A program made the translations under genes and the position numbers. From the NCBI GenBank assembly GCA_965197675.1, contig OZ240221.1:2542001-2606000 (forward strand): DNA of 64,000 nucleotides, in the 5' to 3' direction. Under the pieces are notes generated by a model that was given only the letters and a program-made list of their open reading frames with translations, had not been told where the DNA came from and did no database searches. The DNA is from G965197675 sp965197675 (GTDB lineage Bacteria > Chloroflexota > Dehalococcoidia > Plut-88900). This document shows, piece after piece, positions 53,544 through 61,552 of this stretch (positions are counted from its first letter, which is position 1; each line of letters opens with the position of its first letter).

Positions 53544-54884
53544 ATGGAAAAAGCCTTGAAGCAGTCCGCCGCCCAGGTGGACATGGACAAGATCGTATCC
53601 CTCTGCAAACGCAGGGGGATTATCTTCCAGAGCAGCGAAATCTACGGCGGGCTGGGAAGCGTATGGGACTATGGGCCCCTGGGCGTCGAACTGAAGCGTA
53701 ACGTCAAGGAGGCCTGGTGGCGGGCTATAGTCCATCAACGGGACGACGTGGTAGGGCTGGACTCAGCCATCCTCATGCACCCCAAGGTCTGGCAAGCCAG
53801 TGGCCACATAGACAGCTTCACCGACCCCCTTGTAGAGTGCAAAGAGTGTCACTTGAGATGGCGCGCCGAGGATCTCCTGGATGATCGCTGTCCCAACTGT
53901 AGCGGGGAACTGACAGACCCCCGCCAGTTCAACCTCATGTTCAAGACCTTCATGGGGCCGGTGGAGGACGGAGCCTCGGTCGTATATCTCCGACCCGAGA
54001 CTGCCCAGGGCATCTTCGTCCAGTTCGAAAATATCCTCAACTCCACCCGCAAACGCCTGCCCTTCGGCGTCGCCCAAGTCGGCAAGGCCTTCCGCAACGA
54101 GATCACCCCTGGCAACTTCACCTTCCGCACCAGGGAGTTCGAGCAGATGGAAATGGAGTTTTTCGTCAAGCCCGACGAGGACCAGAAGTGGCTCGACTAC
54201 TGGGTGCAGCAGCGCTTCGACTGGTACGTAGACCTGGGCATCCGAAAAGAGAATCTGCGACTGCGCTGGCATGACTCCGAGGAGTTGGCCCACTACGCCA
54301 AGGCCACTGCCGACGTCGAGTATCTCTTCCCCATGGGCTGGTCAGAGCTGGAGGGTATCGCCAACCGCACCGACTTCGATCTACGCCAGCACGCCCAGCA
54401 CAGCGGCAAGCCCTTCACCTACTTCGACAACGAGACGCAGGAGCACGTCGTCCCCTACGTCATCGAGCCGTCGGGAGGCGTCGACCGCGCCACCCTGGCC
54501 TTCATCGTCGACGCCTATCGTGAGGAGGAAGCCCCAACCGCAACCGGCAAGATGGAGAAGCGCGTCCTCCTGAAGCTCCACAAGGACCTGGCCCCCGTGA
54601 ACGTGGCCATCCTTCCCCTCAGCCGCCACGACGACCTTGTGCCCCTGGCCAAGGAGGTCTTCAACGAGGTGCGAAGGCACTTCCGAGCCCAGTACGACGA
54701 CGCCCAGAGCATCGGCCGCCGCTACCGGCGCCAGGACGAGATCGGTACCCCCCTCTGCGTAACCATCGACTTCGACTCACTGCAAGACCACGCCGTCACC
54801 ATCCGAGACCGGGACACCATGCAGCAAGTCCGCGTCAACATTGACTGCCTATCAGACGCTCTGCAAGACAAGCTAAATGGTTGA
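53544..54884 (+). CDS. glyQS: Glycyl-tRNA synthetase, single-chain type
   Basis: About 446 residues from ATG 53544, chosen because CAGGAGA lies just upstream; a start at 53475 falls inside the promoter. Class II synthetase of the alpha2 type: FQSSEIYGGLGSVWDYGPLG, a Cys4 zinc site (VECKECHLRW and DDRCPNCSGEL), motif 2 RNEITPGNFTFRTREFEQME, and motif 3 EPSGGVDRATLAFIVDAY. The anticodon-binding domain ends DALQDKLNG. A copy of the last ~90 bp of this gene lies at 57417-57507. Confidence 0.94.
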   Translation: MEKALKQSAAQVDMDKIVSLCKRRGIIFQSSEIYGGLGSVWDYGPLGVELKRNVKEAWWRAIVHQRDDVVGLDSAILMHPKVWQASGHIDSFTDPLVECKECHLRWRAEDLLDDRCPNCSGELTDPRQFNLMFKTFMGPVEDGASVVYLRPETAQGIFVQFENILNSTRKRLPFGVAQVGKAFRNEITPGNFTFRTREFEQMEMEFFVKPDEDQKWLDYWVQQRFDWYVDLGIRKENLRLRWHDSEELAHYAKATADVEYLFPMGWSELEGIANRTDFDLRQHAQHSGKPFTYFDNETQEHVVPYVIEPSGGVDRATLAFIVDAYREEEAPTATGKMEKRVLLKLHKDLAPVNVAILPLSRHDDLVPLAKEVFNEVRRHFRAQYDDAQSIGRRYRRQDEIGTPLCVTIDFDSLQDHAVTIRDRDTMQQVRVNIDCLSDALQDKLNG

Positions 54885-55174
54885 TGATAAAAGGGATACA
54901 AGCACTGAAGAATGAAGTTCCAAGGCTTCCATTAACCCCGCGTCCAGGACCAGTTGGGCCACACTTCAGCAGCTATGACGCTACGCTACTTCCGCGCTTT
55001 GGCTCGGGAAGAGGCTCTCCAGGCACAGGAGAAGATAGAGTTGGGAGAGATGGCAAATTGGTAGTGTTTCAGTCTGAATCTCCGATGGTAGAGTAGTCCA
55101 CTATTCTACCAGTTGTAGTTGCTGCTATACAGGCTCAAACCGACGAATCGCCAAGATAGGAGATCGACTCTGAG
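54885..55174. other. Gap without recognised genes
   Basis: An open frame of 71 codons starts inside the glyQS stop region, but its product (Pro/Gly/Arg-rich, starting MMIKGIQALKNEV) has no recognisable pattern. No hairpin or repeat module of the usual families is seen. Confidence 0.5.
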
Positions 55175-55672
55175 ATGGGCGCAGGCATAACCGCCGGATC
55201 CATCGCAGCCATAATTGCGGTGCTGGTATCGCTGCCCCTTCGCTCCCCCTATGACGCCCTCATCAACAGCGCCACCGTATCGATCGGCACCATCGTCGTA
55301 GGGTCGTCGGCCGGTCTTTTCTGGGACAAGCTGGCAAACAGTACCAACCGTATCTTCAAGTTCAGCGTATCCACCGTAGCAGCTTTTGGGTTATTCGCAA
55401 TCTTTGCTGTAGCAGTTGAGACCCAGCTAGACAACTTCATGGCCTTTGCACTGCCGTTGGCGGCCATCGTGCTTTCAGTCACCTGGATTCTTATTGTACT
55501 ATTGGCGCGCACTTCAGTAGCCGATAGATGGTGGGTGCCCGCTGCTGCGGTGGTAATAGCCCTGGCAGTGGGCATTTCCCTTGCCGGGCAGGGAGATCAA
55601 GAGAGCGGTAGGCTGGAGTTGCCTCCCAAATCCGGACTCACGGTTCCCGTGGTGAAAGGCAAACCTGTATAA
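55175..55672 (+). CDS. Small membrane protein of unknown function
   Basis: 165 residues with four probable membrane helices (around GITAGSIAAIIAVLVSLPL, ATVSIGTIVVGSSAGLFW, FSVSTVAAFGLFAIFAV and WWVPAAAVVIALAVGISLA) and a short soluble tail (ESGRLELPPKSGLTVPVVKG). No family recognised and no catalytic motif seen. Followed by a repeat island. Confidence 0.7.
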   Translation: MGAGITAGSIAAIIAVLVSLPLRSPYDALINSATVSIGTIVVGSSAGLFWDKLANSTNRIFKFSVSTVAAFGLFAIFAVAVETQLDNFMAFALPLAAIVLSVTWILIVLLARTSVADRWWVPAAAVVIALAVGISLAGQGDQESGRLELPPKSGLTVPVVKGKPV

Positions 55673-55734
55673 TTGGCCCGCAGTGTTCATTCAACTACTG
55701 GCATGTCTAAGTATGTTCTGAATAAGTCTTCATC

Positions 55735-55845
55735 AAGGGAGTCCAGAGGGATGGTTTCCTCTGGCGGGGGGCTTGGGGGGTGTCCCCCCAGCCCCCAAAC
55801 ATATCGAGGGCGGGCGGCTGGGAGCAAAGCGTACGTCTTTGTTCA
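55735..55845. repeat. Repeat module between the membrane protein and YceI genes
   Basis: Reads GAGTCCAGAGGGATGG, then GGGGTGTCCCCCCAGCCCC and ACATATCGAGGGCGGGCGG: degenerate copies of modules present near 50650-50730 and 53310-53390. Confidence 0.55.
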
Positions 55846-55881
55846 GAGTATCCCTAATTCTTAGCACGAGGAGACTGTGTA

Positions 55882-56667
55882 GTGACTAACCAAAGACAGT
55901 GCGCGATTAAGCCTGCCTGGGGTATCCCCTTGGTTCTCTTGCTGACCATAGCCTTGGTTGGTGCTGCTTGCGGAAGCTCACCTACCCCCACTCCCCTGCC
56001 CACAGATACTCCCGTCTCCACAGGTATGCCCGACCTGACCTCTCCCCAGCCCGACCCCACGCCAACTACACGCCCTACGGACACGCCGACGACGCCCGTA
56101 ACAGACAAACCCGAACCGGGGAGTGAAAGACAAGTAGGTGAGTTCGAAGGAATAACATTCGTCGTAGGAGAGGGTTCAGAGACAACCTTCACTGTAGAAG
56201 AGAAGCTGGCGTCGCTTCCTCTTCCGAACGACGCTGTGGTACGAACGGATGGTCTGACAGGAGAGGTCCATTTCGACGGTCGGCCCTCTGTAATAGAGAT
56301 CGACCTTCACTCTCTCCACAGCGACCAGTCCCGGCGGGACAACTACATCCGGACACGGATGTTCCCGAATCACCCTGTTGCCACATTCACACTGGACGAC
56401 GCCCGTACCCTGCCCGAAGGGTTCGAGCAAGGTGAGACAGCCAAAACTCAAGTCATGGGTGAGCTTGACATCCGAGGAGTACAGGTCCCCATAACCTTCG
56501 ACGTCGAGGCCCGTGACGACGGCGACGTTATCCACGTCCTGGGCAGGATCAACTTCGTCTGGTCGGACTTCGATATGACGGCCCCGAGCATAGGGGGATT
56601 CGTACAGGTCACCGACGACGTATCCATGGATGTGCTCCTTGCCCTGAGGCCGGCGCCGACACCATGA
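55882..56667 (+). CDS. YceI-like lipoprotein
   Basis: 261 residues, GTG start. A signal peptide ends in the lipobox LVGAAC (Cys near residue 32). A Pro/Thr-rich spacer follows (PTPTPLPTDTPVSTGMPD), typical of exported Chloroflexota proteins. The YceI-like barrel starts near residue 85: TTFTVEEKLASLPL, then IDLHSLHSDQSRRDNYIRTR and FPNHPVATFTL. YceI proteins bind isoprenoid lipids; a periplasmic or surface role in polyisoprenoid transport is likely but not shown. Confidence 0.85.
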   Translation: MTNQRQCAIKPAWGIPLVLLLTIALVGAACGSSPTPTPLPTDTPVSTGMPDLTSPQPDPTPTTRPTDTPTTPVTDKPEPGSERQVGEFEGITFVVGEGSETTFTVEEKLASLPLPNDAVVRTDGLTGEVHFDGRPSVIEIDLHSLHSDQSRRDNYIRTRMFPNHPVATFTLDDARTLPEGFEQGETAKTQVMGELDIRGVQVPITFDVEARDDGDVIHVLGRINFVWSDFDMTAPSIGGFVQVTDDVSMDVLLALRPAPTP

Positions 56668-56791
56668 AGGCAGCAGAGCAACGTGCCTCCGGTCTCAGTA
56701 TTGACCTTGTCGTATAAGTTAGACCAGGCCCCATCACTCTGGAGGAGGTGGAGTACGCTCGGTGGCGAGTTATATGCAGTGAGCCCCCGAA

Positions 56792-57085
56792 TTGGAGAGT
56801 GGAGTCGATGATCGAGGAAGACCGAGGTACGAACAGAAACGCGTCGACATTCTGCTGGGTGTGGACATGGTGCAACTTACCGCCAAACAGAACATCCATG
56901 AGGCTGTATTGTTAGCGGGAGATAGCGACTTCATTCCCGCCGTCACCGCTGCTAAGACAGAGGGTGTGGTGGTCAAGTTGTTCCATGGAGAACGACCCCA
57001 CTCAGACTTGTGGCGGGAGGCGGACGAAAGAACGCAGATCACCCAAGGCTTCATAGATTCGATCTTACTGCATCCTACACCATAG
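56792..57085 (+). pseudogene. Truncated NYN/LabA-type domain
   Basis: 97 codons. Only the second half of a NYN (PIN-like RNase) domain: RYEQKRVDILLGVDMVQLTA, VLLAGDSDFIPAVTAAKTEG and VVVKLFHGER. The first half, with the initial DGxN motif, is missing; a TGA at 56780-56782 lies just before in the same frame and no family pattern is seen upstream. The conserved Asp residues of the second half (GDSDF) are intact, so this is a relic or a partial gene. Confidence 0.7.
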
Positions 57086-57299
57086 AGTAGGATTGATCGC
57101 TGGATCAGCGAGGTGGTTCTGGAGTAGAAGGGGTGCCAGTCCCTTATGTCTAGCCGGGTGCACCGAGCGCTCCGTTAAGGTCGACAGATGCCTCTTAGGC
57201 GCCGTTAGTAGTGACCCCTCCCTAATTCTCGCTCGTGGTGAGCTCGTCGAACCACACGAGCCTGCATATCTGAAGAGCAGGGAGAAGATCTGAGGATAC

Positions 57300-57416
57300 A
57301 CCTCCCACGGAGGATGGCTTGTTGTCAGTGGGGATTGCAAAGGGGCGATGTCCCTTTGCCTGGGGGCCTGGGAGCTGTGCCCCCAGATACAAAAACCTAC
57401 CTGGGCGGGTGGGTGG
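57300..57416. repeat. Repeat modules fused to a glyQS fragment
   Basis: AGATACAAAAACCTACCTGG and GCGGGTGGGTGG end exactly where similarity to the glyQS 3' end begins. In other islands this module continues with ACCAACACCTTCGCC instead. Confidence 0.6.
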
Positions 57417-57507
57417 GCAAGACCACGCCGTCACCATCCAAGACCAGGACACCATGCAGCAAGTCCGCGTCCAAACAGACCCCCTATCAGACACCCTGCG
57501 AGACAAG
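57417..57507 (+). pseudogene. Duplicated fragment of the glyQS 3' end
   Basis: About 91 bp aligns without gaps to 54782-54872 inside glyQS. Shared stretches include ACGCCGTCACCATCC, GGACACCATGCAGCAAGTCC and CTATCAGAC. Roughly one base in eight differs. It has no start and no synthetase body, so it is a partial copy. Confidence 0.75.
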
Positions 57508-57562
57508 CCCCCCCAAGGCAATCGCATTTTGAGTTAGCAGGTACACCGTTAATCGTCACTCC

Positions 57563-57942
57563 GGAGAAAGCCCTAATCCAGACCAGTACCCCCACCCGTC
57601 ATACCCACGAAAGTGGGTATCCAGTCCCTAGCGGGAGGCGGGGGGGTATTACGTAGGGACAGGCCTTGTCCCTCCTCCTTCCCCTCGGAACATAGGCATT
57701 CTCATTACCATATCTGGCCTCCACAACGCCATGGGCAATTGCGGAGAAAACCTTAATCCAGCCCAGTACCCCCACCCGTCATGCCCGCGAAAGTCGGTAT
57801 CCAGTCCCTAGCGAGGGCGAGGAGGGTATTACGTAGGAGCAGGCCTTGCCCCTGCCCTTCCCTCTCGCAACATAGGCCTTCTCATTACCATATCTGGCCT
57901 CCACAACACCATGGGCAATTGCGGAGAAAGTCGGAATCCACA
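57563..57942. repeat. 180-bp tandem repeat, two units and a partial third
   Basis: Unit 1 (57563-57742) and unit 2 (57743-57922) start GGAGAAA and run in step at exactly 180 bp. Shared stretches include CAGTACCCCCACCCGTCAT, TATCCAGTCCCTAGCG, TCTCATTACCATATCTGGCC and CACCATGGGCAATTGCGGAG (one base differs in unit 1). A third start, GGAGAAAG, lies at 57923 and soon departs. Each unit contains a version of the palindrome module (CCCACGAAAGTGGG in unit 1). Confidence 0.85.
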
Positions 57943-58073
57943 AGGCGGCCAGGCGGCCTCGCCGCAGTTAGCTCTGGCAAAAATGAGATTGTCCTAAACT
58001 CAACCCCTAAGGGCCCTCACAGAACCTCCAGGTCCGATATAATCACGGACCAAACTTGCGAGAAGGTGTTTGC

Positions 58074-58301
58074 ATGGGGTTCGACGTGGGTGTCGTGAAG
58101 ATCGACTATCTGAATAGACCACCTGAGCCAGCATACAGTTTTCTAACTAGTTTAGCTGGACGTGCCTGTGCCGCGGAATGGGGAGGTAGATGGCAAGGAA
58201 ACACATTCATTGAATTGACTCACAGACGAATTGCAGCTTTCTCCAGACTTTACTGTAGGCAGAATCGCGTGTCAGCAAACGACCGGGAAAGAATCGATTA
58301 G
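58074..58301 (+). CDS. Possible small protein of unknown function
   Basis: 75 codons from ATG 58074, preceded by GAGAAGG. The product starts MGFDVGVVKIDYLNRPPEPA, contains GRWQGNTFIELT and ends VSANDRERID. It looks protein-like (mixed, balanced composition) but no family is recognised. Downstream of a debris zone, so it may be a remnant. Confidence 0.4.
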   Translation: MGFDVGVVKIDYLNRPPEPAYSFLTSLAGRACAAEWGGRWQGNTFIELTHRRIAAFSRLYCRQNRVSANDRERID

Positions 58302-58364
58302 TGGATCAACACTTTGCCCTGGGAAGATGATTACTTAATGCTGCACTTCAACTGGTGATAGGAA

Positions 58365-60365
58365 CTACCAGGAGTCGAAGATGGCATCGAAAATGTCCAA
58401 GAAAGCTTTAGTGAGTTGATTATTCCCGCCTAGCCCCCCATGGAGCTTCGGGTTTCTTGTTTTAGTTATAGCACCCAGCGCAACTTCAACCTCTTGCTTG
58501 GTTGAAAAACCACTTCCTGAGTTGGCAAGAAAGTCTTTTAGTTTTTCCCAGTTGTTTTTTTGAACGATGATGTCCCTTGTATGGCCTATTCCCAGAACCT
58601 TGTGGACTGGATATTCTGGATCGGCCTTTCTACGTGTAGCTAGCAGATTCTCGGCTTCCTTCCATACGCCTTCCGGCGCTTTATGCTTAAGTTCCTGGAT
58701 ACTTGAAATTTCAAGCTCAAGACAAACGAGCTCAGCAAGTGTTCGTTCAAATTTAATCAGCCGATCGGATCTCTTGGCCGCTGTAACCATTATCTTACCG
58801 TAATCAGGATCTCCTAGCCGGTCCTGCATTTCAGCCAAAGCATCTAAAGATAACTCGCGACGTTGGGCGTAGCTGGTCAAATACGTACGCTGTATCTCGC
58901 GGATTCTTTCCTTGTTTGGCGCTAGCTCTTTTAATACTTTAATGAAACAATGTGCATACTTTTGCAGGTGATTATCGCTCGGTTCTTGTTCGATTCGAAC
59001 TAGTATCTGCTGGTAGACATTCAGAACTACACGCAGACCTCCTGGCCTCAAGATAATGCCTTGCCATATCTCTTCAGGAGCTTCGGACTTTACTGCGTCC
59101 AGAAACTCAGACACCGCCTTCGCTACGATGTCGGGAACATGCTCCTTGTTTCTTCCATGGACCAAAGGATTCTTAACTTTTATCGTCTTGGTCACTTGTA
59201 AATCATCGACAGCAAGACTGGTTTCCTCAATGTCTTGACATACACCTGACATTTTCAATTGGCCCCGTTTGTGATCACCAGATAGAGGCATAGATATGGT
59301 GCCGCTCAATGGTTGCATTGAGTTAAGTCGTCTCACACAATTGGCGATACGGCCAGGGTCTGTATCTGGTCTCATCTCACCTACTAAGTCCCATATAAGG
59401 TCTTTCGATACCTCTTCTTGTTCCTTGTTAATCTCAATGAAGTACTTTGCTTGTTGGTCTTTTTTCATAGGCTCAAAGGCAAAAACGGCTAGTTTTTGCG
59501 CTTTCGGGTTCGGATTTCCTCTGCCGAACCCATATAACCTATGCTGGCCATCTATGATCCAGCAAGAGCGGTAACTATTCGGGAAGACTAGCTCCCCAAA
59601 CTCCAACCAGGACGGCCAAACACCTTCGTATTCGGGTTTAGTACGAAATGTTGGTTTGTCGTCAAAACAGATGATTACGTTGTTTGGAAAGACTCCCTGA
59701 TCGTCTATAAACTTTCGGATTTTTTTGATTCGAGCTGGTTTCAGCATCCTCTGATAGTATTGCTCCCTACCAGATTCTCGGCGAGCTACATATGCCACTT
59801 TTAACAAATCATGGGGAGCGCACCAGAACAAATAGCCCGACAGTCCGCTTTTTAGTCGAGCTTTGAAAGCAGGTAATCTAGGTAAATCAAACTCTCTGGG
59901 TTTGACATTGAGCTCCCCCAACAAGTTGAACCTCGCCCCTTGCTCTCCTATAACAGGTGTCAATTTTTGATAGTATGTAAGTACCTGATCGTCAATCAAA
60001 TGTATGCGAGGTTTCTCATCGGCGATAACCCGATCTCCCTCGCTGTACTGAACCCCCCTCGTGATAATCGCAAACTCGAACCGCCTGTAATCTTCGTATC
60101 CTTCAGTTTTGCGAAACCCACTTCTTATCTGTGACACCTTACCTCTAAGTTCAGAAATGCGACTATGAATCGATGCACCCTGCATAGTTGACTGCGTGCA
60201 CTCTGCAACGAGTAAAACATCATCCCATCCACCACATGCATCAATTTGGTGACCGCCAACAATGAGTTTCGGACCGCCTCCAATACTCTTGAATCCAATT
60301 CTCTTAAGGCTCTGACGGACCCACTTCTCAAAATCAAGACCAACTCGATTATCAGATTGAGCCAT
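58365..60365 (-). CDS. DGQHR-domain protein with nuclease-like N-terminus and HEPN-like C-terminus
   Basis: 666 residues. Residues ~8-60 look like a restriction-endonuclease fold: GLDFEKWVRQSLKRIGF and then GGHQIDACGGWDDVLLVAEC, with Asp and Glu in place; the usual Lys of the ExK motif reads Thr here (E55-C-T). The centre has CWIIDGQHRLYGFG, the DGQHR motif (272-276) of DndB/DpdB-type proteins. The last ~60 residues carry ITKTRNPKLHGG, an Arg-Asn-x3-His motif (R637, H642) as in HEPN RNases. It starts 12 bp after a DNA methyltransferase gene. Base composition is more AT-rich than the flanks. A restriction- or defence-related role is likely; details are open. Confidence 0.8.
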   Translation of the reverse strand: MAQSDNRVGLDFEKWVRQSLKRIGFKSIGGGPKLIVGGHQIDACGGWDDVLLVAECTQSTMQGASIHSRISELRGKVSQIRSGFRKTEGYEDYRRFEFAIITRGVQYSEGDRVIADEKPRIHLIDDQVLTYYQKLTPVIGEQGARFNLLGELNVKPREFDLPRLPAFKARLKSGLSGYLFWCAPHDLLKVAYVARRESGREQYYQRMLKPARIKKIRKFIDDQGVFPNNVIICFDDKPTFRTKPEYEGVWPSWLEFGELVFPNSYRSCWIIDGQHRLYGFGRGNPNPKAQKLAVFAFEPMKKDQQAKYFIEINKEQEEVSKDLIWDLVGEMRPDTDPGRIANCVRRLNSMQPLSGTISMPLSGDHKRGQLKMSGVCQDIEETSLAVDDLQVTKTIKVKNPLVHGRNKEHVPDIVAKAVSEFLDAVKSEAPEEIWQGIILRPGGLRVVLNVYQQILVRIEQEPSDNHLQKYAHCFIKVLKELAPNKERIREIQRTYLTSYAQRRELSLDALAEMQDRLGDPDYGKIMVTAAKRSDRLIKFERTLAELVCLELEISSIQELKHKAPEGVWKEAENLLATRRKADPEYPVHKVLGIGHTRDIIVQKNNWEKLKDFLANSGSGFSTKQEVEVALGAITKTRNPKLHGGLGGNNQLTKAFLDIFDAIFDSW

Positions 60366-60377
60366 AAGTCCACCCTC

Positions 60378-61235
60378 CTAACCCAAAGCGCTGCTAGTAC
60401 TAGATGAAAGACCTGGCAACGAGATTTTTTCCTTCTCAATTGCTTGGTTAGCTACCTTAACGTAGTCTTCCTGGACTTCGATGCCAACAAAATGCCGGTT
60501 AGTTCTTAAACAAGCTATTGCAGTAGTTCCAGACCCAACGAACGGATCCAAAACTACATCACCTTCTCTGGTGAACAGCCTTATGAACCACGCAGGTAAC
60601 TCCTGGGGAAATGCAGCGCTATGACTCCGATTGCCACATTCAGTAGGTAGGCTAATCACGTTGGTTGGATAAGCTTTGTCTCGACCTATCCAATTGGAGA
60701 CATTCCTACCTAATCCACTGGCCACTTTTGACTCATACCGAACCTTGTCATTGTCGCTCAACTTTCCCAACCTCTTAGATGCCCAATCTCCCATAGGCAC
60801 CATCACCGCTTCCTGATACATTTTGAAATGTTTGTTCTTTGTGAAATGTAGGCACCTTTCCCATGCATCCCTGAACCGATTGGGCCACTTGCCAGGATAG
60901 CTGTTCTTCTTGTGCCAGATGTACTCTTCGATCCAATGCCAGCCTTGTTCCTTCATTCTCAGAATCAATTCAAGCACATAGGTATGCCGTTCTCCATGTA
61001 AGGCTCTTTCCTTAATGTTAAGAACAAAGGAACCGTCTGATTTCAGAACACGCTTTAACTTTTCAGATATTGGTGCAAACCAGTCAACATATTCGTCAAT
61101 CGACACTCCTTTATAAGGGGATTTGCGCCGATTGTTAGCGTAAGGAGGAGAAGTGAAGATGAGGTCCACTGAGTTATCAGAAAAAGAGTCGAGGATAGTA
61201 ACGCAGTCGCCAGGGTAAATCTTATCTAAGTCCAT
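60378..61235 (-). CDS. DNA methyltransferase, beta class, probably N4-cytosine
   Basis: 285 residues. Motif IV FTSPPYANNRR (TSPPY at 28-32) comes first, and the AdoMet-binding motif DPFVGSGTTAIACLRTNRHF (230-249) near the end, the order of beta-class enzymes. TSPPY is typical of N4-cytosine methylases, though N6-adenine is not excluded. A ~100-residue target-recognition region lies between, with aromatic-rich segments (GWHWIEEYIWHKKNSYPGKW). Co-directional with the DGQHR protein (12-bp gap). AT-richer than neighbours. Confidence 0.9.
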   Translation of the reverse strand: MDLDKIYPGDCVTILDSFSDNSVDLIFTSPPYANNRRKSPYKGVSIDEYVDWFAPISEKLKRVLKSDGSFVLNIKERALHGERHTYVLELILRMKEQGWHWIEEYIWHKKNSYPGKWPNRFRDAWERCLHFTKNKHFKMYQEAVMVPMGDWASKRLGKLSDNDKVRYESKVASGLGRNVSNWIGRDKAYPTNVISLPTECGNRSHSAAFPQELPAWFIRLFTREGDVVLDPFVGSGTTAIACLRTNRHFVGIEVQEDYVKVANQAIEKEKISLPGLSSSTSSALG

Positions 61236-61417
61236 AACGACTTAAAACCTCAAGCCTGTAGAGCGTATTACCCAATCTATCATAGTGGTAAGAAGGCTGT
61301 CGACCCTCTGCCAGCCACCCCTTACCCCTCCCCGACCCCTTGGGCTATACTGTCCTTGATGAGGCTGCTCTTTCATAACCATTCCGTTAGTGTCTCCCTC
61401 TCACCCTCCGCCTCAGA

Positions 61418-61526
61418 AACTCAATCAAGTTTTGCATCCCTTTTAGCTTTGAAAACACCCAAAAACTCACCTTTTTTTATAACTCAATCAAGTTTCCTAG
61501 CTAATTCCGATAATTCAATCAAGTTT
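61418..61526. promoter_or_regulatory. Three copies of an operator-like repeat
   Basis: AACTCAATCAAGTTT occurs exactly at 61418-61432 and 61481-61495, and with one change (AATTCAATCAAGTTT) at 61512-61526. Each has a short dyad (AACT-N6-AGTT; one mismatch in the third). The spacings are 63 and 31 bp. It lies between the methyltransferase gene and the Mre11-like gene, read in opposite directions, so a regulator could control either or both. Confidence 0.6.
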
Positions 61527-61552
61527 CAAAGGAAGACCATCAAGTCCCGGTC

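Noticed and set aside
54881..55096. 71-codon frame after glyQS
   Set aside because: Overlaps the glyQS stop region, composition is Pro/Gly/Arg-rich, no pattern recognised and no ribosome site.
56792..57085. NYN fragment as a selenoprotein read through the TGA at 56780-56782
   Set aside because: No family sequence precedes the TGA and NYN domains are not known to use selenocysteine; truncation is simpler.
57093..57293. Possible RNA or small gene after the NYN fragment
   Set aside because: I looked for a tRNA-like cloverleaf and found none; the 66-codon frame has no features.
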